Assembly: GCA_902604785.1 (NCBI GenBank)
Contig: CACLAC010000001.1
Location: 124,001 to 188,000, forward strand
Direction: 5' to 3'
Length of the DNA stretch: 64,000 nucleotides
From: an uncultured Pelagibacteraceae bacterium
Lineage (GTDB): Bacteria; Pseudomonadota; Alphaproteobacteria; Pelagibacterales; Pelagibacteraceae
The notes below the pieces were generated by a model that saw only the letters and a program-made list of their open reading frames with translations, was not told the origin of the DNA and made no database searches. This document shows positions 25,648 through 36,408 of the stretch, piece after piece; the first letter of the stretch is position 1, and the number at the start of each line of letters is the position of its first letter. A program made the translations under genes and the position numbers.

Positions 25648-27446
25648 TGTAGTTTTTTTTTGTTATCAAACAATCCACTTAATTGACTAATCATTACATC
25701 CCCAAGTTCTTGAACATCTGTAATTTTTATTGCTTTTTTGTAATATCGAGAAACATCATGTCCAATACCAATAGCTAAAATTTCAATTTCACTTCCATTT
25801 TCAATAAATTTAACTACTTTTTTAAGATGCTTTTCTAAAAAATCTCCAGAGTTGACTGAAAGTGTAGAGTCGTCAACTGGTGCTCCATCCGATATTACCA
25901 TAAGAATTTTTCTTTCCTCTTTTCTTTTATTTAGTCTATTGAAAGCCCAAGTTATAGCCTCTCCATCAATATTTTCTTTTAGTAATCCTTCTTTAAGCAT
26001 TAATCCTAAATTTTTTTTTGATTGTCTCCAGTGAGTATCAGCAGATTTATAAATTATATGCCGTAAGTCATTTAATCTTCCTGGAAATTTTTGTTTACCT
26101 TTTTTATTCCATTCTTCTCTACTTTTGCCACCTTTCCAATTCTTTGTTGTAAAGCCAAGTATTTCTACTTTAACCGAACATCTTTCTAATGTACGAGAGA
26201 GTATATCAGCACATATTGCAGCTATTGTTATAGGCCTTCCCCTCATTGAACCAGAATTATCAATTAACAAAGTGACAATTGTATCTTTAAACTCTAAATC
26301 TTTTTCTTTTTTAAAAGATAATGAATTATATGGATCAATTATGATTCTAGGTAACTTGGAACTATCCAATAATCCTTCTTCTAAATCAAATTCCCAAGAT
26401 CTATTTTGTTTTGCCAATAATTGTCTTTGCAGCTTGTTTGCTAATTTTGTAATTAAATTTTGAAAATTTGTTAATTGTTGATCTAAGTTTTTTCTAAGTT
26501 TTAGTATTTCTTCCTGATTTTCTAACATTTCTGCTTTTGCTATTTCATCAAATTCTGTTGTAAATACTTTATATTCCTTATCACTGATACCCATGTTTAA
26601 TTTTTGTATTATATTTTCTGAACTTTCATTTTCTTTTTCACCATCCATTAATTGTTCATCTAATCTAAATTCATTATTATCATCCATCCCATCCAAGCCT
26701 TCTTTTACACCATCATCTTCACTCGTTTGTTCAGATCTTGAAGTTTCATTTGGGTCATCTTTATTTGAATTATTTTTATCTTGATTATTGTCTTCTTCTG
26801 TTTTTTCATTATCTTCATTATTTTCTGAATCAAAAATTTCCATATTTTGTAAAATTTCAGAAAATTTTGAATTATAAGACTCTTGATTTTCTAAATTTTT
26901 ATATAAATATTCAATATGTTTATAAAATGAATCTTGAAAATCTTTTTCCCAATAACTTAATATTTTTTCCGACAATGCATTTAGTTTAATACCCAGAAAG
27001 TTTTTTAGCATATATAGCTCAAATGCCTCTCCTATTTGTACATCATCTTTTGATTTTAGTTGTTCTTTCTTTTTAAGTAAAATTTTACGAGAATAGTTTT
27101 CTTTTAAATTTTTTGATATACCATTTAACATTTTTGTTCCAAGTACTTCGTATCGTATTTTTTCTGAAAAATCGTAAAGTAATTTGCATGAACTATTTTT
27201 TGGTAGATTTTTTTTATAAATAATATCATTTGAAAATTTTCTTTTTAAAGCCTCGGAGTCTGCTTCGGCTCTAAATTTAGTAAAATCTTCTTTAGTATTT
27301 AGTTCTCCAAGTTCGAAAAAGTTATAGTTTTTTGAATTTAAGTTATCTAATTGCTCCTTTTTTATTTTGTAATCTTCAGATATTACTTTAACTGTGGAAA
27401 TTAAAGCTTGTTTAAATTTTTCTTTAGAAATATCTTCTTTATTCAT
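25644..27446 (-). CDS. CobT-like VWA-domain protein
   Basis: Acidic central region; [30 protein letters not shown]; downstream of a CobS-like AAA+ gene. Confidence 0.85.
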   Translation of the reverse strand: MNKEDISKEKFKQALISTVKVISEDYKIKKEQLDNLNSKNYNFFELGELNTKEDFTKFRAEADSEALKRKFSNDIIYKKNLPKNSSCKLLYDFSEKIRYEVLGTKMLNGISKNLKENYSRKILLKKKEQLKSKDDVQIGEAFELYMLKNFLGIKLNALSEKILSYWEKDFQDSFYKHIEYLYKNLENQESYNSKFSEILQNMEIFDSENNEDNEKTEEDNNQDKNNSNKDDPNETSRSEQTSEDDGVKEGLDGMDDNNEFRLDEQLMDGEKENESSENIIQKLNMGISDKEYKVFTTEFDEIAKAEMLENQEEILKLRKNLDQQLTNFQNLITKLANKLQRQLLAKQNRSWEFDLEEGLLDSSKLPRIIIDPYNSLSFKKEKDLEFKDTIVTLLIDNSGSMRGRPITIAAICADILSRTLERCSVKVEILGFTTKNWKGGKSREEWNKKGKQKFPGRLNDLRHIIYKSADTHWRQSKKNLGLMLKEGLLKENIDGEAITWAFNRLNKRKEERKILMVISDGAPVDDSTLSVNSGDFLEKHLKKVVKFIENGSEIEILAIGIGHDVSRYYKKAIKITDVQELGDVMISQLSGLFDNKKKLH

Positions 27447-28421
27447 TTATATCTGAATGTTTATCATTGATTCTGGTAAATCTTCTCCAAAGCATCTTTG
27501 ATAATATTCAGCAATTGTACTTTTCTCTGAATCATCACATTTATTTAAAAAAGTTATTCTAAATGCATATCCAAAATCTTTAAAAATTTCTGAATTACTG
27601 CACCAATTCAATACAGTTCTTGGGCTCATTACTGTTGATATATCTCCTGCAATAAAACCTTTTCTGGTCAATGATGCAACTTTTATCATATTTGCTACTT
27701 TCTCTTTTCCTTTTGGATTATTAAATTTTTTATTTTTTGATAAAATTATTTCCATTTCTTTTTCTAAACTTAAATAGTTTAGTGAAGTTACTATTTCCCA
27801 TCTATCCAATTGAGCTTGGTTAATTTGTTGTGTTCCAGTGTACAAACCAGATGTGTCTCCTAATCCAATTGTATTAGCTGTTGCAAATAGTCGAAAATAC
27901 TTATTTTGTTTTACAACCTTATTTTTGTCAAGCAGTGTAAAGAAGCCATCACTTTCTAGAATTCTTTGTAATACGAACATAACATCACTTCTCCCAGCAT
28001 CATATTCGTCAAAGACTAATGCAACAGAAGATTGAAATGCCCAAGGGAGTATACCTTCTTTAAATTCTGTCACTTGTTTTCCATCCTTTAAAACAATTGC
28101 ATCTTTTCCAATTAGATCTATTCTACTTATATGTGAGTCAAGGTTTATTCTTACACATGGCCAATTTAATCTTGCAGCGATTTGAGTAATATGAGTAGAC
28201 TTACCAGTTCCATGGTAGCCATGAACAATCACTTTTTTGTTATGTAAAAATCCGCTAAGGATTGCAAGCGTAGTATCACGATCAAATTTATAATCTTTGT
28301 CAATATCTGGAACAAATTCATTTTTTTTTGAAAATGCCTTTACTTCCATTTCACTTTCTATTCCAAAAGTTTGCTTAACTGAAATATTTATATCTGGCTC
28401 TATATTTAAATTACTTGTCAT
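27447..28421 (-). CDS. CobS-like AAA+ ATPase
   Basis: HGYHGTGKSTHITQIAARL Walker A; LVFDEYDAGRSD Walker B. Confidence 0.88.
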   Translation of the reverse strand: MTSNLNIEPDINISVKQTFGIESEMEVKAFSKKNEFVPDIDKDYKFDRDTTLAILSGFLHNKKVIVHGYHGTGKSTHITQIAARLNWPCVRINLDSHISRIDLIGKDAIVLKDGKQVTEFKEGILPWAFQSSVALVFDEYDAGRSDVMFVLQRILESDGFFTLLDKNKVVKQNKYFRLFATANTIGLGDTSGLYTGTQQINQAQLDRWEIVTSLNYLSLEKEMEIILSKNKKFNNPKGKEKVANMIKVASLTRKGFIAGDISTVMSPRTVLNWCSNSEIFKDFGYAFRITFLNKCDDSEKSTIAEYYQRCFGEDLPESMINIQI

Positions 28422-28938
28422 TTTTTTCTCTATATGTATTTTTTAGTTGAGTATAAGCTAAAGTAATCACTTTTAGCTTTTCTTCAAATTTTTTATTTCC
28501 AGAATTCATATCAGGATGAAATTTTTTAACAAGTTTTTTGAATTTTTCTTGTACTTTTTCCCATTTTAAACCCACTTCCACACCTAAAATGCTAAAAGCT
28601 TTTATGTCATAATGATTAAATTTAAATTGATTCATATGATTAAATCCATTTTTAAATTTCAGTACATCTTTTTCATCTTTTAAGGCATCATTCCATAATA
28701 TTTTGAAAAAATTATCAGAAGAGCTAAAGCTTTGAGTTGGTTTATGCCAGACCATATCAGATTTTAAAAATTCCATTATTTGATCATCATTCATTCCTGA
28801 AAAATAATTCCATTTTTTATTAAATTCTTTTACGTGTTCTAAACATAATAGTCTAAAATTCTTACTATTATCTCTTTCTTTTGGTGCTTTGTAACTCCCT
28901 TCTTTAGAACAATTATTCCAATCACAAATATTTTTCAT
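28411..28938 (-). CDS. J-domain (DnaJ-like) protein
   Basis: C-terminal J domain with HPD (KKLVKKFHPDMNSG). Confidence 0.8.
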   Translation of the reverse strand: MKNICDWNNCSKEGSYKAPKERDNSKNFRLLCLEHVKEFNKKWNYFSGMNDDQIMEFLKSDMVWHKPTQSFSSSDNFFKILWNDALKDEKDVLKFKNGFNHMNQFKFNHYDIKAFSILGVEVGLKWEKVQEKFKKLVKKFHPDMNSGNKKFEEKLKVITLAYTQLKNTYREKNDK

Positions 28939-28958
28939 GGTATATATTACTTTATAAT

Positions 28959-29219
28959 ATGGATATAAATCAACTTTCAGAAATTGTAAAAAAAAAAATA
29001 TTGGATAACAAAATTATTGAAAACGTAGAATTAGAGGATAAATCATTTCTCCATAAAAATCATAAAAATAATAACCCAAATAAATTTCATATTAAACTTA
29101 AAATAAAATCGAAAACTCTTAAAAATATGAGTCGAATTGAATCTAATAAATTTATATTTAGAATTTTAGATAAAGAAATAAAAAGCTACATTCATTCTTT
29201 ACAAATATTATTTATTTAA
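28959..29219 (+). CDS. BolA-family protein
   Basis: Size and fold pattern; HFHIKLKIKS-like core, RI..N.FIF.... Confidence 0.65.
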   Translation: MDINQLSEIVKKKILDNKIIENVELEDKSFLHKNHKNNNPNKFHIKLKIKSKTLKNMSRIESNKFIFRILDKEIKSYIHSLQILFI

Positions 29220-30314
29220 TTCAGAAATAAGAAATTTCTTTAGTGAATTATCATTAATTTGATAACTTATTTTTATTTTTCCAAAATCTTGAATTAAAAT
29301 AATATTAATTTTTTTTGAAATATTTTTTTTGTCAGATTTCATAAAAGATATAATTTTGTTCATATCTTTTATCTTAAAGAGTTCATTAAAATTTTTATTT
29401 AAAGGAATTTTATCAAGGTGTTTTATAATTAAATTATAAGGTTTATTTTTTAGAATTTTAGATTGATAACTAAATTTAACGGCATTTTTTATTCCAATTA
29501 AAACAGCTTCACCGTGATTTAATTTATTTGAAAAACCCAATTTAGACTCATAAGCATGTGCAAATGTATGACCTAAGTTAAGTGCTTTTCTCAAATTTTT
29601 TTCAGTTTCATCTTTTTGAACAATTTTTTTTTTCAGATTACAACTGTTGAGAATTGCATTACCTATTTGTGGTTGTTTTAAATTAATTATTTCATTAAAA
29701 TTTTTGTCCAAGTATTTAAATTTTTTAAAACTGTCTAGTAAACTGCTTTTAAAAATTTCTGCATAACCACAAATTATTTCTCTAAAATTTAAAGATTTAA
29801 GTACATCTATATCTGAAATAACTATATTGGGTTGATAAAAACTTCCTACAAGATTTTTACCGTAAGAATTGTTTATGCCAGTTTTACCACCAATAGATGA
29901 GTCAACTTGAGAAAGTAAAGTTGTTGGAATATTTATAAATTTAATTCCTCTTTTGAAAGTACTTGCACAATAACCAACCACATCTCCAGTAATACCACCT
30001 CCAAAAGCAATCAAACAGTCATCTCTATTAAATCTATTTTTAAATAAAATTTTTTGGATCAAATCTACATTTTTTTGATTTTTATTTCGTTCATTAGCTT
30101 TAAAAATATAAGTTTTTTTTATATCAGATTTTAAATTTTTGATTAATTTTGATTTAAATTTTGATGGAATATTTTTATCTATAACAACTAAAACTTTTGA
30201 AAATGACAATTTTTGAGAGGATAAAATTTTATTTATTTTTGAAATTAAACTAGTACCTATAAAGATTGAATATTTTTTTGTTTTTGTATTGATCTGAATT
30301 TTATGAATTTTCAT
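29208..30314 (-). CDS. aroB: 3-dehydroquinate synthase
   Basis: GGGITGDVVGYCASTFKRGIKFINIPTTLLSQVDSSIGGKTGIN. Confidence 0.95.
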   Translation of the reverse strand: MKIHKIQINTKTKKYSIFIGTSLISKINKILSSQKLSFSKVLVVIDKNIPSKFKSKLIKNLKSDIKKTYIFKANERNKNQKNVDLIQKILFKNRFNRDDCLIAFGGGITGDVVGYCASTFKRGIKFINIPTTLLSQVDSSIGGKTGINNSYGKNLVGSFYQPNIVISDIDVLKSLNFREIICGYAEIFKSSLLDSFKKFKYLDKNFNEIINLKQPQIGNAILNSCNLKKKIVQKDETEKNLRKALNLGHTFAHAYESKLGFSNKLNHGEAVLIGIKNAVKFSYQSKILKNKPYNLIIKHLDKIPLNKNFNELFKIKDMNKIISFMKSDKKNISKKINIILIQDFGKIKISYQINDNSLKKFLISELNK

Positions 30315-30813
30315 AAAGATTTATAATTTTTTCTACAATTTCTTTCTTATTTAATTTATCACAATTAATTCTGTAGTCAGATAAATTATACATTACCGAT
30401 CTTTTAATTATTAAACTTTTTAATTTTAAGTTATCCAATTTGATTGCCAAAGGTCTTTTTTTACTATTCTTGATTCTATTTATTAACGTTTCATTTTTCC
30501 AATCAAGCCATACTGAAATACATTTTTTTTGAACATATTTTCTAATATTTAAATTGATGAAGCCACCCCCACCTAATGCTATGACTTTATTGTTTAATTT
30601 TAAAAATTTTAAAGAAATAATTTCTTCAATATTTCTAAAGTATTTTTCTCCATTTAATTTAAAAATTTCAGAAATAGTTTTTTTTTCTATTTCTTCGATT
30701 TTATTATCAGTATCAATAAATTCATATTGTAGTTTTTTTGACAATATTTTGCCTATTGAGGATTTTCCAGATCCCATCATGCCTACTAAAACTAAATTTT
30801 TATTTAATTTCAT
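30301..30813 (-). CDS. aroK: Shikimate kinase
   Basis: LVGMMGSGKSSIGKILSKKL, GGGGFIN. Confidence 0.93.
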   Translation of the reverse strand: MKLNKNLVLVGMMGSGKSSIGKILSKKLQYEFIDTDNKIEEIEKKTISEIFKLNGEKYFRNIEEIISLKFLKLNNKVIALGGGGFINLNIRKYVQKKCISVWLDWKNETLINRIKNSKKRPLAIKLDNLKLKSLIIKRSVMYNLSDYRINCDKLNKKEIVEKIINLYENS

Positions 30814-30870
30814 GAGTTTCTATATTGAAATAACACAAATTTGTCGTATTTTTGAAATTACTTAAAGTAT

Positions 30871-31056
30871 ATGCAATTTACAAAAAAAACAAGCTCAGGA
30901 AAAGTTAGTGCAGTAGGTAAATTTATAATAAAAATTGTTTTAGCAGTTTTTGTTATTTTTTTAGCAATAATTTTTATTTCTAAAATTGAATTTCCCGCAC
31001 CAAACAAAAAAATTGAAAAAATTATACCTAATGAAAATTTTAAAACAATTAAGTAA
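30871..31056 (+). CDS. Small single-TM hypothetical protein
   Basis: 61 aa ORF with one hydrophobic helix, upstream of and overlapping the next ORF. Confidence 0.55.
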   Translation: MQFTKKTSSGKVSAVGKFIIKIVLAVFVIFLAIIFISKIEFPAPNKKIEKIIPNENFKTIK

Positions 31057-32770
31057 ATTTTTTATAATTTTATTTATATCAAGTACTTTTGTTAAATCAG
31101 CAATTTCAAATGAACCTGTTGATATTTGGAATATTGAGAAAAAAAAAAATGTTATTGAAGAAACATTATTAGAAAATAATGAAAGCATTAACAATGAAAA
31201 TATTCAAGAAATAAATATTTTAGATAAAAATAAAAATATAATTATCAATGACTCTTCTAATTTGAATGATATTAAATTGGCTGGTTTATATGATCCGGCT
31301 GACAATGGATTATCCATTGATATGTGGTCTAATAGTAATGGTGAAGAAATAAAATATTTTTTAGATAAATTAAGTTCTAAAAAATTATCAAACTTTTCAG
31401 AAAAAATATTGGATATTGCTTTACTTACAAACTCATATTTGCCTTCAAATAATATTTCAAATGAAGAATTTTTAGATTTCAAGTTTCAGTATTTAATAAA
31501 TAAAAAGGATTTTAAATTAATAAAAAATTTTATAATTAAAAATCCTTCATTAAAACATAATCATAAAATAATACGTTTTTACACTGACTATTATTTATCA
31601 AATTCTCAATTGGATAAATCGTGTGAAATTTTTGAACATATCAAGGAAGTTTCCAGTAATTATTTAAATAATTTTAAAATTTATTGTCTTATAAATGCAA
31701 ATAAAAAAGAAGAAGCTCAACTTTTAATAGATCTTAAATCAGAATTTGGAAGTTTAGATGATTTTTTTTTAAAGAGATTTAATATTTTAATGGGTTATGA
31801 AAAAAAGGATGAATTAATTTCTGACAAAAATATATTGAAATTTCATTTATCACATAAAACAAATAAAGATTTTTTATATGAACCAACAATTGATACACCA
31901 AATTATTTATGGAAATATTTATCGGCTTCAAACTTATTAAAAGACTCTGATCTAATAAATATTGAAAACTCTGATCAAGTTAAAATAATTGAAAAAGCAA
32001 CAAATGAAGGAGCTTATGAGGAACAAGAATTATTTAATTTATATAAAAAATTTCAATTTGATATTAATCAATTAATTAATGTTAATGATGCTTATAAACT
32101 TCTTCCAGATTATCAAGGAAGAGCTCTTATCTACCAAAGGCTATTATTAACATCTGATAGTTTTCTTAAAGTTAACTTATCTTCAATGTTAAATAAATCA
32201 TTTGATGAATCTAATTTATCAAATATATTTGACGAAGAATTATCAAAAATATTGAAGACAATAAATGAGGATGAAATTCCATCAAATTTAACAAAATTTT
32301 ATGAGCAAAACAAAGAGTCAGAAAAAGAAAAAGAGTTAAAAATAAAATTTAACAATAAAATATTTCATCAATCTAAATTATTGAATTATTTTTTAAATAA
32401 GACAAGTCTTCCAAAAGTAGAAAAAGAAGCCAACGATCTATTAAAAAAAATTAAAAAAAATAAAAAATATTCTTTCTCAAAGAAAGATATCATGATGGTA
32501 GAATCTTTAAAATCTGATGGTGTTCAAATTTTGAAAAAATATGATAAATTATATCAATTTAAACCAAATCTTCCTGTTGAAATTAATTCTATGATTGTAA
32601 ATGGAGAAACAGGCTTGGTACTTCTTAAAATAGCAGATATTGTAGGAGAAGATGAACTAGAGGATATAGATTTAGAATCTGTTAGTTTTATAGTTGGAAT
32701 CTTAAATGAATTAAACACTATTAATTTAAGAAATGAAATTTTGTTAAAAGTTCTTCCTTTAAAAGTCTAA
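31031..32770 (+). CDS. Hypothetical secreted/periplasmic protein with signal peptide
   Basis: MKILKQLSKFFIILFISSTFVKSAISNEP signal-like N-terminus at ATG 31031. Confidence 0.65.
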   Translation: MKILKQLSKFFIILFISSTFVKSAISNEPVDIWNIEKKKNVIEETLLENNESINNENIQEINILDKNKNIIINDSSNLNDIKLAGLYDPADNGLSIDMWSNSNGEEIKYFLDKLSSKKLSNFSEKILDIALLTNSYLPSNNISNEEFLDFKFQYLINKKDFKLIKNFIIKNPSLKHNHKIIRFYTDYYLSNSQLDKSCEIFEHIKEVSSNYLNNFKIYCLINANKKEEAQLLIDLKSEFGSLDDFFLKRFNILMGYEKKDELISDKNILKFHLSHKTNKDFLYEPTIDTPNYLWKYLSASNLLKDSDLINIENSDQVKIIEKATNEGAYEEQELFNLYKKFQFDINQLINVNDAYKLLPDYQGRALIYQRLLLTSDSFLKVNLSSMLNKSFDESNLSNIFDEELSKILKTINEDEIPSNLTKFYEQNKESEKEKELKIKFNNKIFHQSKLLNYFLNKTSLPKVEKEANDLLKKIKKNKKYSFSKKDIMMVESLKSDGVQILKKYDKLYQFKPNLPVEINSMIVNGETGLVLLKIADIVGEDELEDIDLESVSFIVGILNELNTINLRNEILLKVLPLKV

Positions 32771-32790
32771 ATAATATTATAAAATTGGTT

Positions 32791-33315
32791 ATGGCAATTA
32801 AAACAATTATTACAGAACCAAATAAAATTTTGAGACAAAAATCATTACCAGTTAATAATGTGGGTAAACAGGAACAACAATTAATGGATGATATGTTGGA
32901 TACAATGTATGCAGCAAATGGAATTGGCCTTGCTGCAATTCAAATAGGAGTTCCAAAAAGAATAATCGTAATGGATATTTCAAAAAAAGATGAAAAAAAT
33001 AGTCCAAAGTATTTTGTTAATCCAATAATAAAAAATAAAAATATAGAAACTTCCACCTATGAAGAAGGCTGTTTATCTGTTCCAAATTTTTTTGCAGAAG
33101 TTGATAGACCTAAAAAATGTGATGTCGAATATCTTGACTACGATGGTAAAAAAAAAACATTAAATGCTGAAGGATTATTGGCCACTTGTATTCAGCATGA
33201 AATGGATCATTTAGAAGGAATTTTATTTATTGATTATTTATCAAAATTAAAAAAAACAATGATTGTTAAAAAATTATCCAAAAAAAAAGATAGACCAGAT
33301 AGAATTATTGTTTAA
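32791..33315 (+). CDS. def: Peptide deformylase
   Basis: GIGLAAIQIG, EEGCLSVP, QHEMDHLEG motifs. Confidence 0.95.
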   Translation: MAIKTIITEPNKILRQKSLPVNNVGKQEQQLMDDMLDTMYAANGIGLAAIQIGVPKRIIVMDISKKDEKNSPKYFVNPIIKNKNIETSTYEEGCLSVPNFFAEVDRPKKCDVEYLDYDGKKKTLNAEGLLATCIQHEMDHLEGILFIDYLSKLKKTMIVKKLSKKKDRPDRIIV

Positions 33316-33317
33316 CA

Positions 33318-34241
33318 ATGTATAGAAAGATTGTTTTTATGGGGACCTCACATTTTGCAGTTCCTATTCTTAAATCATTGTATCAAAATGGATATCCAAT
33401 TTCAGTTGTTTATACTCAACCACCAAAAAAATCTAATAGAGGTCAAAAATTAAATAAATCACCAATAAATTCATTTTCAGAAAATATAAGCCTAGATGTT
33501 AGAACTCCTCAAAAACTAAAAAATAATAATCATGAGGAAGAATATCTAAGTAAATTAAACCCAGATTTAATTATAGTTGTTTCTTATGGTCAAATTATTC
33601 CAAAAAATTTATTAAATATTCCTAAATATGGATTTTTAAATATTCATGCTTCTTTGTTGCCGGTATGGAGAGGGGCCGCACCCATACAAAGATCAATAAT
33701 GAATTTAGATAAAGAAACTGGAATTAGTATAATGAAAATAAATGAAAACTTAGACGAAGGTCCGGTTTGTAAACAATACTCTTTGGAAATTTCAGAAAAA
33801 ATGAATTCAGAAGAATTATCTGAAAAATTATCATTACTTGCTTCAGAAAAAATTTTAGATGTTCTAGACAATATTTATGATGGAAACATTAATTTTCAGG
33901 ATCAAGACCATTCAAAAGCAACGTATGCAAAAAAAATTGAAAAGACCGAGGGAAAAATTAATTGGAATGAAAATGCAAATAAAATAATTGGAAAAATAAA
34001 TGGTCTTTATCCATATCCAGGAGCTTTTTTCTTATTTAATGGAGAAAGATATAAAATATTGAATGCTGAAAAATCTTACTCAAGCGGAAAACCTGGAAAT
34101 ATTATAACTGAAGATTTTGAAATATGTTGCGGAGAAGGTTCTATAAAAGTATTAAGTATTCAAAGAGAAGGCAAAAAAGTTCAAAAAATTAAGGAGTTTT
34201 TGCTTGGAAGCAAAATAAATAAAGGCACCAATATCTCTTAA
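33318..34241 (+). CDS. fmt: Methionyl-tRNA formyltransferase
   Basis: NIHASLLPVWRGAAPIQRSI. Confidence 0.94.
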   Translation: MYRKIVFMGTSHFAVPILKSLYQNGYPISVVYTQPPKKSNRGQKLNKSPINSFSENISLDVRTPQKLKNNNHEEEYLSKLNPDLIIVVSYGQIIPKNLLNIPKYGFLNIHASLLPVWRGAAPIQRSIMNLDKETGISIMKINENLDEGPVCKQYSLEISEKMNSEELSEKLSLLASEKILDVLDNIYDGNINFQDQDHSKATYAKKIEKTEGKINWNENANKIIGKINGLYPYPGAFFLFNGERYKILNAEKSYSSGKPGNIITEDFEICCGEGSIKVLSIQREGKKVQKIKEFLLGSKINKGTNIS

Positions 34242-34981
34242 TGCATAGATATCAAATTTTAATTGAATATGATGGAACCCCATATGTAGGTTGGCAAATC
34301 CAAAAAAAAGGAAAATCTATTCAAAAAACAGTTCAATCAGTTTTAAAAAAAATATTTAAGCAAAAAATTATTTTATTTTCAGCTGGTCGAACTGATAGTG
34401 GAGTCCATGCACGAGAACAATCAGCTCATTTTGATGTAAAAAATAAAATTCAGAATATAGATAAAATAATTAAATCACTAAACTTTTTTTTAAATAATAA
34501 AAATATCTCTATAATAAAGATAAAAAAAAAAAAAAATAATTTTCATGCACGATATTTAGCAAAAGAAAGAATTTATTTATATATTATTTTAAATAGGCCA
34601 TCTCCTTCTACTTTAAATAAATATAGAGAATGGCATATTAGAAAAAAACTGGATATAAATTTAATCAGAAAAGGAGCGAAAAAATTAATTGGAACACATG
34701 ACTTTTCTACATTTAGAGCTTCTAATTGTAGTTCTAAAACTCCAATAAGGACTATAAATGAGATTATAGTTAGAAAGCAAAACAATCGAATTAAGTTAAA
34801 GTTTAAATCTAAATCTTTTTTAAAAAATCAAGTCAGATCAATGGTTGGTTGTTTAAAATATATTGGTGAGAAAAAATGGAATTTGAAAAAATTTGAAAAT
34901 ATAATTATACAAAAAGATAGAAAAAAAGTTGCTCCTCCTGCACCAGCATGTGGTCTATATCTTGAAAAAATTATCTACTAA
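34241..34981 (+). CDS. truA: tRNA pseudouridine(38-40) synthase
   Basis: EYDGTPYVGWQIQ, SAGRTDSGVHAREQSAHFD. Confidence 0.94.
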   Translation: MHRYQILIEYDGTPYVGWQIQKKGKSIQKTVQSVLKKIFKQKIILFSAGRTDSGVHAREQSAHFDVKNKIQNIDKIIKSLNFFLNNKNISIIKIKKKKNNFHARYLAKERIYLYIILNRPSPSTLNKYREWHIRKKLDINLIRKGAKKLIGTHDFSTFRASNCSSKTPIRTINEIIVRKQNNRIKLKFKSKSFLKNQVRSMVGCLKYIGEKKWNLKKFENIIIQKDRKKVAPPAPACGLYLEKIIY

Positions 34982-35453
34982 TTCTTAAATTTTTTTTGAA
35001 CTTTTTATTAATTCTCCAGCGACTTTCGGTTCTAACTATATAGCCACAGCAATTTTTAGATTTACAATTACAAGGAAATTGTTTGTAATCTGAATCATAG
35101 CCAAAACCATAATCACAAGTTAACTCCTCACCTTTTTTAATGTCTTTAACTGATACTACCCAAAGTTTTAATCCTTTTCCCTCATATTCACAGTTATTTG
35201 TACAAGAATGATTTATTAAACGGGCAGTGTTCCACGTAACATCTCCATCCATGTCATACCTAGTATTTAAGTTAAACAAGTAAATTGGTTTTGAATTATC
35301 AAACTTTTCAGAATTTTCTGTTTGTTTTTTTGTAATAATATTTCCAACATAATTTATAATTTTAGTGCCAGCCTTAATATTTTTGGCAGCATAAAGTCCA
35401 CGTCCTTTTCTATCAATATTTGATTTTTTAATTCTATATAACTTCACAAACAT
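34971..35453 (-). CDS. SET-domain protein (putative lysine methyltransferase)
   Basis: GRGLYAAKNIKAGT, ARLINHSCTNNCEY, GEELTCDYGFGYD, post-SET-like CNCKSKNCCGYI; likely internal Met start. Confidence 0.85.
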   Translation of the reverse strand: MFVKLYRIKKSNIDRKGRGLYAAKNIKAGTKIINYVGNIITKKQTENSEKFDNSKPIYLFNLNTRYDMDGDVTWNTARLINHSCTNNCEYEGKGLKLWVVSVKDIKKGEELTCDYGFGYDSDYKQFPCNCKSKNCCGYIVRTESRWRINKKFKKNLRISR

Positions 35454-35478
35454 TTCTTTAATGATTAATTTGATGATT

Positions 35479-36408
35479 TCAATCAAATTCTATTAATGCA
35501 TCAACGTGTCTCCTAGTATCGTCTTGAAGAGCCTGCAAGTCATATCCACCTTCTAGGATTGAAACAACTTTGCCATTACAAGATTTCTTAGAGGTTTCTA
35601 GAATTCTTTTTGTAATATGATAAAAATCTTCAGTTTCAAGTTTGAATGAAGCTAAAGGATCTCTTGCATCTGTATCAAAACCAGCACTTATTAAAACAAA
35701 TTCTGGTTTAAATTCTTTTAATTTTTTTAATGCGAATTCAAAAGCATTTAAATATTCTTCTGAATTTGTACCAGCTGGCAACGGTATATTGCAAATATTA
35801 TTAAATTTACCTTTTTCTTGTTCAGAACCAGTTCCAGGGTAAAAAGGATATTGATGAGTTGATATGAATAAAACATTTTCATTATCATAAAATATGTCCT
35901 GCGTACCGTTTCCATGGTGAACATCTATATCCACTATAGCAATCTTTTTATATTTATATTTTTTTAATAGATATTTTGCTCCAATAGCTATGTTATTAAG
36001 AATGCAGAAACCTGCTGCCTTGTTCTGATTACAATGGTGACCAGGAGGACGAACAGAACAAAAAGCATTTTTGAATTGTTTTTTTTGAACTCCATCTATA
36101 GCAGCAATAATTGAACCTGCTGCATCAAATGTAGCTTTTTTACTTCCAGGAGAAATGATTGTATCCCCATCTAATGATGAAAAACCTTTTGTAGGAAAAG
36201 AATTTTTAACTAAATCAATATAGCTAACATCATGGGTATCTTTGATTATATCATCTGTGATAATTGATGGTTTTTTCCATAAAATATTTTTATTATTTAA
36301 TTTTTTAAAGTTTTCAACAATTACAGATACCCTGGCTATTTGTTCGGGATGTCCAGGACCAGTGTCATGATCTTGATATGTGTCCGAAGTAATTAAACCA
36401 GTTTTCAT
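35479..36408 (-). CDS. Histone deacetylase/acetylpolyamine amidohydrolase family protein
   Basis: SVRPPGHHCNQNKAAGFCILNNIAI, IVDIDVHHGNGTQDIFY, SAGFDTDARDPL. Confidence 0.92.
   Translation of the reverse strand: MKTGLITSDTYQDHDTGPGHPEQIARVSVIVENFKKLNNKNILWKKPSIITDDIIKDTHDVSYIDLVKNSFPTKGFSSLDGDTIISPGSKKATFDAAGSIIAAIDGVQKKQFKNAFCSVRPPGHHCNQNKAAGFCILNNIAIGAKYLLKKYKYKKIAIVDIDVHHGNGTQDIFYDNENVLFISTHQYPFYPGTGSEQEKGKFNNICNIPLPAGTNSEEYLNAFEFALKKLKEFKPEFVLISAGFDTDARDPLASFKLETEDFYHITKRILETSKKSCNGKVVSILEGGYDLQALQDDTRRHVDALIEFD

Noticed and set aside
25644-28421. Cobalamin biosynthesis locus
   Set aside because: Only CobS/CobT-like proteins are present; no cobN or corrin genes in the window, so a cobaltochelatase call is unsupported.
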